Of a stretch of DNA of 64,000 nucleotides, positions 41,248 through 50,242 are shown piece by piece. Below the pieces are notes generated by a model. That model searched no databases and was not told where the DNA came from. It saw nothing but the letters and a program-made list of their open reading frames with translations. The DNA is from Halorussus rarus (GTDB lineage: Archaea; Halobacteriota; Halobacteria; Halobacteriales; Haladaptataceae): assembly GCF_003369835.1 (NCBI RefSeq), contig NZ_QPMJ01000002.1:992001-1056000 (forward strand), given 5' to 3'. The position numbers and the translations under genes were made by a program. Numbering within the stretch: the stretch's first letter is position 1; each line of letters begins with the position of its first letter.

Positions 41248-42480
41248 CTATCCGCTGAGGGTGCCGACCCCGATGAGCCGCCAGCGGGCGCCGATGCGGC
41301 GGTTGATGGCTATCTGGGCGCCCTCGGGCGCGCAGACCGGTCGCTTCAGCGCGACCTCGCACTCGCCCTCGCGGGCGCTGGTCACAGAGCCGACCGTGGT
41401 CGCGGTGCCGATGGTGAGCATTAGCGGTTCGCCGGTCGAGATGTCGTCGATGTCCTGGTCGTCGAGGCCGACGAGCCGTTCGAGCAGGTCGACCTCCATC
41501 GTGAACTGCTCCCACGTCGGCGGGAGCGTGCCGGGCGTGCCGGCGACCTGGCCCGCCAGGGCGTCGCCCTTGGTCAGGCTCGGGTCGAGGCCGGTGCCGA
41601 CCCCGAGCAGGCCGCCCGGCGTCACCTCGTCGACCGTCTCGCCGCCCGCCTGGAGCGAGCGCACGTCGGTCTCGATGGACTCCCAGCGGGTCTCGCCGCC
41701 CTCCTCGACCTCGCGGCCGGGGCGGAGCTCGATGTCGTCGCCTTCGGTGAGTTCGCCCTCGACCAGGCTGCCGCCGAGCACGCCGCCGACGAGGCCGTCC
41801 CACGTCGTGCCGGGCCGGTTGATGTCGAAGCTCCGGGCCACGTGCATCCGCGGGTCGGCGTCGGGGTCGCGCTCGGGCGTCGGAATCTCGTCCTCGATGG
41901 CCTGGATGAGCAGGTCGATGTTGACCTCCTGCTGGGCCGAGATGGGGACGACCGGCGCGTCCTCGGCGACGGTTCCCTCCACGAACTCCTGGATCTCGCG
42001 GTAGTTCTGCTCGGCCTGGTCGCGGTCGACCAGGTCGATCTTGTTCTGGGCGACGACGATGTTGTCGATGCCGATGATGTCGAGCGCCATCAGGTGCTCC
42101 TCGGTCTGGGCCTGCGGAACGGGCTCGCTGGCCGAGACGACCAGCACCGCGCCGTCCATGATGGCCGCGCCCGAGAGCATCGTCGCCATCAGCGTCTCGT
42201 GGCCGGGCGCGTCGACGAACGACACCGTGCGGAGCGGGTCGCTCTCGCTGCCGTCGGGGCAGGTCTCGTCGACGGTGTAGCGCTCGGGCTCGTCGAGCCC
42301 GGGGCACTCCCGGAACGTGGCGTCTGCGTACCCGAGCCGGATGGAGATGCCACGCTTCATCTCCTCGGAGTGCTGGTCGGTCCATTCGCCGGAAAGCGCC
42401 TGCACGAGCGTCGTCTTTCCGTGGTCTACGTGGCCGACCAGTCCGATGTTCACCTCCGGTTGGGCGGAATTTCCTGTCAA
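41248..42480 (-). CDS. eif2g: Translation initiation factor aIF2, gamma subunit
   Basis: A 410-residue GTPase that delivers initiator Met-t[17 protein letters not shown] is the P-loop, [11 protein letters not shown] the G3, and [10 protein letters not shown] the G4 motif; domains II and III follow. The start is TTG at 42480 with a strong Shine-Dalgarno AGGAGGT (42486-42492, minus strand) five bases upstream; no closer ATG could give a full G domain. It heads the conserved operon with PIN, rpo7 and spt4. Confidence 0.94.
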   Translation of the reverse strand: MTGNSAQPEVNIGLVGHVDHGKTTLVQALSGEWTDQHSEEMKRGISIRLGYADATFRECPGLDEPERYTVDETCPDGSESDPLRTVSFVDAPGHETLMATMLSGAAIMDGAVLVVSASEPVPQAQTEEHLMALDIIGIDNIVVAQNKIDLVDRDQAEQNYREIQEFVEGTVAEDAPVVPISAQQEVNIDLLIQAIEDEIPTPERDPDADPRMHVARSFDINRPGTTWDGLVGGVLGGSLVEGELTEGDDIELRPGREVEEGGETRWESIETDVRSLQAGGETVDEVTPGGLLGVGTGLDPSLTKGDALAGQVAGTPGTLPPTWEQFTMEVDLLERLVGLDDQDIDDISTGEPLMLTIGTATTVGSVTSAREGECEVALKRPVCAPEGAQIAINRRIGARWRLIGVGTLSG

Positions 42481-42485
42481 AGTTG

Positions 42486-42492
42486 ACCTCCT
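42486..42492 (-). promoter_or_regulatory. Shine-Dalgarno site before TTG start of eif2g
   Basis: AGGAGGT on the minus strand, five bases before TTG. Full complementarity to the anti-SD core fixes the unusual start. Confidence 0.7.
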
Positions 42493-42844
42493 GAAGTAAT
42501 TCTACTGGAAGATTCGCCCCGAACGACTGATAAACCTACTGTTCTCGTCCGGGTTTCGGGACCGACCCGCGCCGCGCGGACGGGGTGCTCGCTCGGCGAC
42601 GAAGCCGTCTCCGGCGCCGGGCGGACCATGGCCGGTCCGGCGTCTTCGCTATCCAGGAATCCAGCATCCGGAGCGCCAAACCAATTGTGGCCGCGTCGGT
42701 CTCGGGACGACCGTGACGCGGCCCGTCCGCCGCGGCGGACACCGACTCGCGACGGTCCCGCGGAGCCGCGCCCCGTAATATCAACCGCGAAACAAAAACG
42801 TGGTTAAGGCAACACTTTAGCCGGACGGGACCGCAGAGTCCCGT
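42493..42844. other. Intergenic region between eif2g and wHTH gene
   Basis: About 350 bases without a convincing gene. It holds a perfect 16-bp palindrome GTCCGCCGCGGCGGAC (42725-42740) and a TATA-like CTTTAG (42815-42820) 27 bases before the ATG at 42845, fitting a leaderless promoter. An Arg/Pro-rich open frame on the plus strand is rejected. Confidence 0.45.
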
Positions 42845-43786
42845 ATGAGCGGAACGACAGGGCCGAACGCCGAGGAGTCCGGAATCCAGGACTGCGAGGA
42901 CTGCGTGGCCCCGGCCGAGGCGTTCTCGGTCATCGCCAACGAGACCCGGCTGTCGATACTCGAAGCGCTCTGGAAGGCCGGCGACAGGCCGGTGAGCTTC
43001 TCGGAGCTCCGGCGCGAGGTCGGGATGCGCGACAGCGCGCAGTTCAACTACCACCTCAAGCAGCTCACCGACCATTTCGTTGTCCAGACCGACGACGGCT
43101 ACGACTTCCGGCAGGCCGGCAAGAAGGTCGTGCGGGCCGTCCTGGCCGGGTCGTTCAACGAGCACCCCGAGATAGGTCCGTTCGAGGTCGAGGGCACCTG
43201 CGCCGACTGCGGCGCGAGCCTCCAGGCGTACTACCACGACGAGATGCTGGCCATCGACTGCACCGACTGCGGGAAGAACCACGGGGAGTACCCGTTCCCG
43301 CCGGGCGGGCTCAACGACCGGAGCCGCGAGGAGATCATGGACGCGTTCAACCAGCGCGTGCGCCACCTCCACTGCCTCGCCGCCGACGGCGTCTGCCCCG
43401 AGTGCAACGGCCGGATGACCACGACCATCACCCGCGACACCGAGGACTACCTCGGACTGGAGGTGCGGGTCGACCACGAGTGCGAGCAGTGCCGCCACCA
43501 GCTCTACTCGGCGGTGGGGTTGTCGCTGCTCGACCAGTCGGACGTGGTGACGTTCCACCGCGAGCACGGCATCGACCTCTGCACGACGCCCTACTGGAAA
43601 CTGGCGTGGTGCGTCAGCGACGAACACACGACCGTGCTCTCGGACGACCCCTGGAAGATCCAGGTGGAGATTCCGCTGGACGACGAGGTGCTCGCGGTCA
43701 CCCTCGACGGCGACCTGACCCCGCTGGAGATCGAGCACAGTTGCGGATCGGCGTCCTCGGAGGGTGCGCAGGCTGTGTCGGACTGA
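42845..43786 (+). CDS. ArsR-type wHTH regulator with zinc ribbons (DUF7351-like)
   Basis: A 313-residue protein. Residues about 22-90 form an ArsR-type winged helix (VIANETRLSILEALWKAG, QFNYHLKQLTDHFVV). Three cysteine-pair zinc sites follow: CADCGAS with DCTDCGK, CPECNGRM with CEQCRHQ. The C-terminal domain is beta-rich. Such proteins are common haloarchaeal regulators of unknown ligand. Also, CEDC at residues about 16-19 precedes the wHTH. Confidence 0.82.
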   Translation: MSGTTGPNAEESGIQDCEDCVAPAEAFSVIANETRLSILEALWKAGDRPVSFSELRREVGMRDSAQFNYHLKQLTDHFVVQTDDGYDFRQAGKKVVRAVLAGSFNEHPEIGPFEVEGTCADCGASLQAYYHDEMLAIDCTDCGKNHGEYPFPPGGLNDRSREEIMDAFNQRVRHLHCLAADGVCPECNGRMTTTITRDTEDYLGLEVRVDHECEQCRHQLYSAVGLSLLDQSDVVTFHREHGIDLCTTPYWKLAWCVSDEHTTVLSDDPWKIQVEIPLDDEVLAVTLDGDLTPLEIEHSCGSASSEGAQAVSD

Positions 43787-44157
43787 GTCCGTGCACACTG
43801 CAGCCTGATTTTCCGGTCACGACTGGCTCTCTCGACCGTTCCGTCTCTGCTATCGCTCGATGGAACGGACCATCCGTCTGGGTGGACTGAGAGGGGGCGG
43901 CCGGTCGCGTTTACGTGGTCGTCTCAGCGACCCCCTATCCGAGGCGAGCGCAGCGAGCCGAGGATATGTCGGTGAGCGACCGTCTCGTGAGCGCAGCGAA
44001 CGAGACCTCGGAAGACGCAGCCCGCGCAGCGAAGCGAGCAGGACCGTCTTCCGGCGGCGACCGGCCGGGGGCTTTCGAGACCGCAATCGCTCCAGAGGTG
44101 CAGTAGCTCTCGTTGCGATGCGACAATAGCGAAGACAGAACCGTTACGATATCTCCG
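43787..44157. other. Intergenic region filled by hairpin element
   Basis: 371 bases without a gene; most is the dispersed element at 43880-44077. The rest shows nothing recognisable. Confidence 0.5.
43880..44077. repeat. Dispersed nested-hairpin element, copy B
   Basis: Starts GGGTGGACTGAGAGG and ends GGGGGCTTTC like copy A. The outer stem GGCCGGTCGC (43899-43908)/GCGACCGGCC (44057-44066) matches in position. The core CTATCCGAGGCGAGCG-CAGCGAGCCGAGGATAT is nearly identical to copy A (shown in two parts). Compared with A it has extra arms: GTCTCGT/ACGAGAC (near 43982-44006) and GGAAGAC/GTCTTCC (near 44010-44052). So it is a multi-arm version of the same element. Confidence 0.7.
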
Positions 44158-44340
44158 TCAATCGTTCACGACCGCCTCGTCCAGCACGAACTCGAAGAAC
44201 CCGAACGCGACGAACAGGCCGGCGAGCACGAGGCTCTGGACCCGACCGTACTGGAACGGGTAGACGGACAGCGCCAGCCAGAGGACGGCGCCGACCACGA
44301 GAACACCGATTGCGAGGAGACGCTGTGTCCTCGAGTCCAT
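44158..44340 (-). CDS. Small two-helix membrane protein
   Basis: A 60-residue protein from the ATG at 44340 (MDSRTQ). Two hydrophobic helices (residues about 8-28 and 35-52) are separated by a short YPFQYGRVQ loop. No known family; similar small proteins are frequent in haloarchaea. It is 58 bases downstream of rdgB on the same strand. Confidence 0.6.
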   Translation of the reverse strand: MDSRTQRLLAIGVLVVGAVLWLALSVYPFQYGRVQSLVLAGLFVAFGFFEFVLDEAVVND

Positions 44341-44398
44341 ACTGGAACGTATCACCGCGTCACAGAAGAATCTTCACCACCAGTGCACTCTCCGTATC

Positions 44399-44938
44399 CT
44401 ACCGCTCGGCCAGCCAGTCCGCGAACTTCGCCAGTGCGCGTCCCCGATGCGAGATCGCGTTCTTGCGCTCAGTAGACATCTCGGCCATGGTCTCGCCCTC
44501 GTGCTCGAAGATGGGGTCGTAGCCGAAGCCGCCGTCGCCCCGGGGCGCGACGATGCGGCCCGGCACCGCGCCGTCGAACGTCTCGGCGGTCTCGCCGTCG
44601 TAGTAGGCGACGACGCAGCGGAAGCGCGCCCGGCGGTTCTCCTCCATCTCCACCAGGTTCCAGACGCGCTCGACGCCGACGGTGTCCTCGACGTACGAGG
44701 AGTACGGGCCGGGGAACCCGCCGAGCGCGTCCACGAACAGACCGGCGTCGTCCACGACGACGAGGTCCTCGCCGCCGGTCTCGGCGAACGCCTCCTCCGC
44801 GCCGGCGACCGCGATCTCGGCGAGGTCGTCGCTCTGTATCTCGGTGTAGTCGTAGTCGACCTGCTCGACGTCGTCGGTGAGGTACTCGCGCGCTTCCTCG
44901 ACCTTGCCCTCGTTGCTCGTCACGAATCTGATGGTCAT
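44399..44938 (-). CDS. rdgB: Non-canonical purine NTP pyrophosphatase
   Basis: A 179-residue HAM1/RdgB-type enzyme hydrolysing XTP, dITP and ITP to monophosphates, preventing their incorporation. RFVTSNEGKVEEA is the N-terminal signature, VVDDAGLFVDALGGFPGPYSS the metal/substrate region, GFGYDPIFEHEGETMAEM and RKNAISHRGRAL the C-terminal motifs. All expected residues are present. Confidence 0.93.
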   Translation of the reverse strand: MTIRFVTSNEGKVEEAREYLTDDVEQVDYDYTEIQSDDLAEIAVAGAEEAFAETGGEDLVVVDDAGLFVDALGGFPGPYSSYVEDTVGVERVWNLVEMEENRRARFRCVVAYYDGETAETFDGAVPGRIVAPRGDGGFGYDPIFEHEGETMAEMSTERKNAISHRGRALAKFADWLAER

Positions 44939-45057
44939 GGACGAATTGCTCCGGTTGGTTCCCGATGGGGCCGGGCGGCGGTTATAGCCGTTGGTTCGTC
45001 CGACCGCGACGAGTCGATTCCCCCGGCAATTATGACGCTCGTCTGAGACGTATCGGC

Positions 45058-45753
45058 ATGGGAACCATCACGACCGGCCGGCCGCTCGACGAGGACGGCG
45101 CACCGACCGACGGGCCCGCGCTCGAACTCGACCCGGACGGTGCCGCCGCCGACCTGTTCACGGACTCGACCCACCCGCTCACGTCCAGCCCCGGCACCGG
45201 CATGTGGGCCGCCGTCCTGGAGTATCCCGACGAGGTGGACGCCCGCCCCGCGCTCCTGGTGTGGCTGTCGCCCGACGCGACCGAACTCCCGGCGCACGTC
45301 CACACGAACGACGAGGAGACCTTCCGCGCGGTCGAGGGCGAACTGACGCTCGTCGAGGAGGGCGAGCCCCGCCGGCTCGACCCCGGCGAGGAGCACACGG
45401 TCAGCCCCGGACGGAGCCACTACTTCCGCAACGACACCGACGACTTCGTGGCGTTCTACGCGGAACCCCCGTGGCGGAAGACCGTGGACACCCAGCTCAC
45501 CTTCTCCGGGCTGGACCACGAGGGCGCGTTCGGCTCGGCCGGCGAGTACGGCGAACCCGGTCCCCTCTACGGCCTCGTGATGAGCGAGTACATCAGCGAT
45601 GGGACCCGGGTCACCACCCTGCCGGTCGTCGTCCAGCGACTCCTCTGGGCCACGCTCGGTCGCGTCGCGAAGGCGCTCGGCTACCGTCCCGTCGAGGAGC
45701 GGTTCCTCCGGGACGAGTTCTGGACCGAGACCGTCGAACAGCCGGAGATCTGA
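45058..45753 (+). CDS. Cupin-domain protein
   Basis: A 231-residue protein from the ATG at 45058. A single cupin barrel spans about residues 75-145 (HVHTNDEETFRAVEGEL and VSPGRSHYFRNDTD), with the His/Glu set for a metal. The C-terminal 60 residues are helical and hydrophobic in part (YISDGTRVTTLPVVVQRLLW). The ligand or substrate is unknown. Confidence 0.78.
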   Translation: MGTITTGRPLDEDGAPTDGPALELDPDGAAADLFTDSTHPLTSSPGTGMWAAVLEYPDEVDARPALLVWLSPDATELPAHVHTNDEETFRAVEGELTLVEEGEPRRLDPGEEHTVSPGRSHYFRNDTDDFVAFYAEPPWRKTVDTQLTFSGLDHEGAFGSAGEYGEPGPLYGLVMSEYISDGTRVTTLPVVVQRLLWATLGRVAKALGYRPVEERFLRDEFWTETVEQPEI

Positions 45754-45831
45754 GTCGCCGGAAACCGGCCCGCACTCGACCGGAGACCCGAAACCGCAAC
45801 CCCTTACCCGCCGGGACGACTGCCATCGGAC

Positions 45832-46305
45832 ATGAGCACGATCCGGGTCGCGTGGGGCACCGGGACCGGTCCCACCGAGATGTCCTCGTACGACGCCGCC
45901 CTCGCGGACGCCAACCTCCACAACTACAACCTCGTGACCGTCTCGTCGGTCGTCCCGGCCGACGCGGCGGTCGAGGCGGTCGGCACCGCTCCGGACCTCG
46001 GCCCGGCCGGCCAGCGCCTGACGGTCGTCCAGGCCCGCGCGACCCGCGCCGGTCCCGGTCGCGTTTCGGCCGCGCTCGGGTGGACCACGGGCCCCGGTCC
46101 CGGCCTGTTCTACGAGGCGGCGGGCGAGGCCGACCCCGGGGACGTCGCCGAGCGCGTCGAGACCGGCCTCGCGGCCGGCCGGGAGCTCCGCGAGTGGACG
46201 TTCACCGACGAGCGCGTCGAGACCGCCACCACCGACGCCGAAGCCGGGACCTACGCCACCGCGGTCGTGGTGGCCGCCTACGGCGAGAGCGAGCCGATCT
46301 GCTGA
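45832..46305 (+). CDS. pdaD: Pyruvoyl-dependent arginine decarboxylase
   Basis: A 157-residue proenzyme. Self-cleavage at the serine in VTVSSVVPADA gives the pyruvoyl prosthetic group. VAWGTGTGPTEMSSYDAALAD, SSVVP and the GPGPGLFYEA block define the family. It converts arginine to agmatine, which archaea need for agmatidine in the tRNA-Ile anticodon and for polyamines. Length matches known enzymes. Confidence 0.9.
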   Translation: MSTIRVAWGTGTGPTEMSSYDAALADANLHNYNLVTVSSVVPADAAVEAVGTAPDLGPAGQRLTVVQARATRAGPGRVSAALGWTTGPGPGLFYEAAGEADPGDVAERVETGLAAGRELREWTFTDERVETATTDAEAGTYATAVVVAAYGESEPIC

Positions 46306-46406
46306 GGCGGGCGGTCGAGTCAATCGACGGGGATCGGCGCGTGTCAGAGCCTGCCGAAGCCGAGAGCTTTTATAACGTCGGGGCCTAACGCCTTCCCGTT
46401 AGACCG

Positions 46407-46799
46407 ATGAACGGAAATACCCCCTACGCGGGCGTCCCCGGCGAGACGCAGGCCGGTCACCGCGCGAACACCGACGTGCCCGACCTCTCCCCCGAGCAGA
46501 AGCAGTCGTTGCGCGACAGCATCACCGACATCGCCGCCCGGACCCGCGAGTTCCTGCCCAACGAGTACGTCGTCGGCTCGAAGGTCGCCGACGGCGGCAA
46601 CGGTCCCCAGGCCCAGGTGTCGGTCCAGCCGCCGGTCGGCCACCCGGTCAGCGCCGGCTTCAGCCCGAGCGTCGAGGACTTCGACGGCGACGACCTCGAC
46701 ACCCACGAGGAGGCCGAGGTCGCCCGCGGCCTCGCGGCCAGCGCCGCCATGCAGGTCAAGCAGATGATGGGCGACGACATCACGCCGACCGCTCGATAG
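46407..46799 (+). CDS. DUF5811 haloarchaeal protein
   Basis: A 130-residue soluble acidic protein. The N-terminus NGNTPYAGVPGETQAGHR and the central FLPNEYVVGSKVADGGNGP are typical of the DUF5811 family restricted to haloarchaea. No catalytic motif is visible. It lies downstream of pdaD with its own 100-base gap (AGCTTTTATAACG box near 46362-46374 could be the promoter). Confidence 0.72.
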   Translation: MNGNTPYAGVPGETQAGHRANTDVPDLSPEQKQSLRDSITDIAARTREFLPNEYVVGSKVADGGNGPQAQVSVQPPVGHPVSAGFSPSVEDFDGDDLDTHEEAEVARGLAASAAMQVKQMMGDDITPTAR

Positions 46800-46853
46800 T
46801 CGACGGCGACAGCACGTATCGGGACAGTCGATCGGACGGGAAAACGGACGACG

Positions 46854-47105
46854 TCACGCGGAGGGACCGCCGACTCGCCCGCGCGGGCCGCGCCGGGTCG
46901 GCGGGTCCCGGAACAGCAGGTGACCCAGCGCCATCGCGGAGAAGGTCGCTCCCGCCGCGACGCCGAGCGGGGTCGGCACCGCCAGCAGTTTTCCGACGAG
47001 CAGTCCGACCAGCAGCGGGACCGGCAGGACCGCGAGCGCGAGGTCGTAGTAAGAGACGTTCGGTACTCCGGCGTTACCACTGAGTAGTTGGCTCTGCCCG
47101 AGCAT
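46854..47105 (-). CDS. Small two-helix membrane protein
   Basis: An 83-residue protein with hydrophobic helices at about residues 21-40 and 46-66, and an arginine-rich C-terminus (TRRGPRGRVGGPSA) that should face the cytoplasm. Function unknown. Confidence 0.6.
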   Translation of the reverse strand: MLGQSQLLSGNAGVPNVSYYDLALAVLPVPLLVGLLVGKLLAVPTPLGVAAGATFSAMALGHLLFRDPPTRRGPRGRVGGPSA

Positions 47106-47289
47106 GAAATCACCTTCCAGTACGGTACTACGGTGCGTTTCGACTAAAAATTATTGGTTGGTGGTAGTCCGTCAGTAGGAGATGGACGACCAGCCTCTAC
47201 CGTCTGAGCGGTAGACGGGGGCCAAGCGATTCACTTTCGACGACCGTACCGTCAGCTCGGCTAGGGCCCGAATCGCGGCTGACGAGCGG

Positions 47290-47898
47290 TCAGAGCTCAC
47301 ACGGTCGTCCGATTTCCGCCTCGTACGCCGCCTTGATTTGCTCGAACAGGTCCGCACCGAAGGACGTCCGGAACCGCGGCGCGGCGGTCGCGAAGAACTC
47401 GTCGAGGTTGTCGAACTCCGCGAAGTGCTCGTTGTCCTCGGTCTCGTCGTACCGGTTCTCCCGCTCGTACTTGAGTGCCTGGAGGCAGCTGTCGACGAGG
47501 TCCATGTCCTTGACGAACTCCGCAACGGGCGTGTCGCGGGCCTCGTACTCCTCCCAGCGCGCGAGCAGGTCGCCGTCCGCGAACGGTTCGAGCAGGTCGG
47601 TCACCGCGGCCCGCTCGGCCGCCTCCTTCTCGGCTGACGACACCGCCTGGCGGTCAGGGTCGGCCCGCGTGGCCACGTCGCCGGTCTCGGCCTCCCCGAG
47701 GTCGTGGAGGAGCGCCATCGTCACGGCCGTCTCGCGGTCGACACCGACGCGGTCGGCGAACAGCAGACAGAGCGTCGCCGCGCCCCACGTGTGGGCCGCG
47801 ACCGACTCCGGGGACTCGACGTTCCGCAGGACCCAGCCCGTTCGTCGCTCGTCCTTCAAATCGTACATGTCGAGCAGCGCGTCGAGGTCGTCAGCCAT
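47290..47898 (-). CDS. HD-domain phosphohydrolase (YfbR/HDDC2-like)
   Basis: A 202-residue protein. VAAHTWGAA gives the first His, LLHDLGEAETGD the HD pair, and YEARDTPVAEFVKDMDLVD the last Asp. Relatives are 5'-deoxynucleotidases of the YfbR family. The adjacent metM start (47898) follows a second Met; either start is possible. Cytoplasmic; nucleotide salvage is the expected role. Confidence 0.85.
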   Translation of the reverse strand: MADDLDALLDMYDLKDERRTGWVLRNVESPESVAAHTWGAATLCLLFADRVGVDRETAVTMALLHDLGEAETGDVATRADPDRQAVSSAEKEAAERAAVTDLLEPFADGDLLARWEEYEARDTPVAEFVKDMDLVDSCLQALKYERENRYDETEDNEHFAEFDNLDEFFATAAPRFRTSFGADLFEQIKAAYEAEIGRPCEL

Positions 47899-47980
47899 CA
47901 CCTAATAAAGACAACAGGTGGCACTTCAGGATGTCGGCTCGGCGAGCAAACCGAATCGGCCAGCGTGCGAACCGAAGCGC

Positions 47981-49783
47981 TCACTTCCCCCAGAAGGGGT
48001 CGCGCTTGCGCTGCTTGTCGAGGTACATCTGGAGCGCCTCGAGCTCGTCGACTGGGATGTCGTCGGCGAGCTCCTGTTCGAGGATCTTGGCGTGCTTCTC
48101 GGGGACCTCGATCCAGAGCTCGTCGCCCTCCTCGATCTGGCGGCCCACGGTCGGGCCGTCGATGGCGACGCTGACCCGGTTGCCGCTTCGGGCCTCGTCG
48201 ACGTCCTCGCCCTGTTCCTGGATGCCCTTGAGCTGGCCGACCCGGGTGGGCTGGTTGCCCTCGAACTTCGCGACGTTGCTGTTCTTCTTGATGGTGCCCG
48301 ACAGCACCTCGACGCCGACCACCGCGGGGTCGTTCTGGCGGAACGTGTGGTCCTGGAGGATCTGGAACCGGGCGGGCCGGGTGATGTTGTCGAGGACCGT
48401 CTCCTGCTGGGCGCGCTCGCGCTCCTCGACGTACTCCTCGTACTCCTCGATGAGCCGGTAGATGACGCCGCTCTCGAACAGCTTCACGTCGCTCTCCTCG
48501 GCCTGTCGCTCGGCGTCGGCCAGCACGTCGACGTTGAACGCGAGGATGGTCTTGTGCTTGTCCTCGTCGGCGGTCGAGGCGATGCTCACGTCCCGGGGCG
48601 CGATGTCGCCGACCTCCGCGCGCATGATGGGGATCTCGGCCTCGTCCAGCGCGTTGGCGATGGCCTCCAGGCTGCCGAGTGTGTCGGCCTTCACCACGAC
48701 GCCCTGCTCGCCGGTCTCGACCTCGATCTCCGAGAGCTCGGCCCGGACCTCCGCGATGACCTCGTCGATGTCGCGGTCCCGGACCACCCGGACGGGCGCG
48801 CCCGCCATCGCCTCGTCGAGGTCGGGCGCGGCGATCTTCAGCCCGGACGCGGCCGAGATCTGGTCGACCTTCTCGAACCGGTCTTCGGTGCGTATCTCGG
48901 CGAGCGGCCGGGGCTTCAGCAGCGCCCGGACGTCGGTCACGATGGGGTCGTCGAGCCCGCCGACCACGATGGTCTCGTCCTCCCGGACGGTGCCGTCGTA
49001 CAGCACCACGTCGACGGTCGTCCCGAAGCCCTTCTCCTCCTTGACCTCGAGGACGGTGCCCGCGCCGGGCCCCGTCACGTCGATGGCCATGTCCTCCTTC
49101 ATGTACCGCTGGGCCAGACCCATCAGCACGGTCAGCAGGTCGGGGATGCCCTCGCCGGTCTCGGCGCTCACGGGGACCACGCCGATGTTCCCGCGGAAGT
49201 CCTGGACCCGCCAGTACATGTCCGCCGAGAACCCCTCGTCGCTCAGCTCGCCGATGATCTCGTAGAGCTGCTCGTCGAGCGACGACCGCACCCGGTCGCT
49301 CTGGGCGTCCATGGTCTGCTGGACGGGCGCGTCCTCGTTGGGCTTCCAGCCCGGGACGGTGTCGATCTTGTTGGCCGCGACCACGAACGGCGTCTGGGAC
49401 TGCTTGAGGATGTTGATGGCCTCGAGCGTCTGGGGCTGGAAGCCGTCGTTGACGTCCACGACGAGGATGGCGATGTCGGCCAGCGCCCCGCCCCGGGACC
49501 GGAGCGTCGTGAACGAGTGGTGGCCCGGCGTGTCGATGAACAGCAGGCCCGGCAGGTCGAAGTCGCTCGGGTCGATGAGGCTCCCGGCGACCTTCGAGAC
49601 CACGTCGAGCGGGATGGCGGTGGCCCCGATGTGCTGGGTGATCGCGCCCGCCTCCCCCTCGATGACCGTCGAACCGCGGATCTTGTCCAGAAGGCTAGTC
49701 TTCCCGTGGTCTACGTGTCCCAGTACTGCCACGATTGGGGTGCGCAGACCTCGTTCGTTGTCGCGTGCGTCAGTGTCAGGCAT
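47981..49783 (-). CDS. infB: Translation initiation factor aIF5B (IF-2 family)
   Basis: A 600-residue GTPase that joins ribosomal subunits during initiation. [14 protein letters not shown] (G1), DTPGHHSF (G3) and AANKIDTV (G4) are present, followed by domain II (RDRDIDEVIAEV) and domains III and IV as in archaeal factors (VGVEVLSGTIKKN). I use the ATG at 49783 (MPDTDARDNERG); the upstream open extension of 66 residues is not conserved-looking. Confidence 0.95.
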   Translation of the reverse strand: MPDTDARDNERGLRTPIVAVLGHVDHGKTSLLDKIRGSTVIEGEAGAITQHIGATAIPLDVVSKVAGSLIDPSDFDLPGLLFIDTPGHHSFTTLRSRGGALADIAILVVDVNDGFQPQTLEAINILKQSQTPFVVAANKIDTVPGWKPNEDAPVQQTMDAQSDRVRSSLDEQLYEIIGELSDEGFSADMYWRVQDFRGNIGVVPVSAETGEGIPDLLTVLMGLAQRYMKEDMAIDVTGPGAGTVLEVKEEKGFGTTVDVVLYDGTVREDETIVVGGLDDPIVTDVRALLKPRPLAEIRTEDRFEKVDQISAASGLKIAAPDLDEAMAGAPVRVVRDRDIDEVIAEVRAELSEIEVETGEQGVVVKADTLGSLEAIANALDEAEIPIMRAEVGDIAPRDVSIASTADEDKHKTILAFNVDVLADAERQAEESDVKLFESGVIYRLIEEYEEYVEERERAQQETVLDNITRPARFQILQDHTFRQNDPAVVGVEVLSGTIKKNSNVAKFEGNQPTRVGQLKGIQEQGEDVDEARSGNRVSVAIDGPTVGRQIEEGDELWIEVPEKHAKILEQELADDIPVDELEALQMYLDKQRKRDPFWGK

Positions 49784-49996
49784 AAGGCTACCACCCGGGA
49801 AAGAAGGTTTCTTACTGAAGAGGTACTGCGCGCGGCATTTAACTCTTTCACTCCGCCCGACCGCGGGACCGATTTCGCGCCGCTCGGCCGCGGGCGCGGT
49901 CCGCTTCCCGCCGCTGGCCCGTTCCGGGACCGTCCATCCGATTCTCCCGCCGGCTCCCCCGCACACTTTATGTAGGAGCACTCAGTAACCCCCCGT

Positions 49997-50242
49997 ATGT
50001 CGGAGATCCTCGCCGAAAACCTCTCGGGGAAGGCCGTCATGGGGTCAGACGGGACGGAGCTCGGAATGCTGTACAACATCACCATGGACCTCAAGACGGG
50101 CGAGCTGGCCAACCTGCTCGTAGAACCGGACGAACAACTGCGGCGCGACGCGGTGGAGTTCGAATCGGACGAGAGCGGTCGATTCCAGGTCCCCGTGAAG
50201 CGAGTGCAGGCGGTGAAAGACTACATCGTCGTCCAGCGGTAA
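49997..50242 (+). CDS. PRC-barrel domain protein
   Basis: An 81-residue single PRC-barrel: ILAENLSGKAVMGSDGTELG, then YNITMDLKTGELANLLVEP and FQVPVKRVQAVKDYIVV. In archaea these small proteins associate with RNA metabolism, and RimM-like barrels act in ribosome maturation. Its stop is immediately followed by the nob1 ATG, so it should be co-expressed and may assist the same process. Confidence 0.9.
   Translation: MSEILAENLSGKAVMGSDGTELGMLYNITMDLKTGELANLLVEPDEQLRRDAVEFESDESGRFQVPVKRVQAVKDYIVVQR

Noticed and set aside
42628-42820. Plus-strand Arg/Pro-rich frame of about 62 codons
   Set aside because: Composition fits non-coding GC-rich sequence, no ribosome site, and it overlaps the promoter of the wHTH gene.
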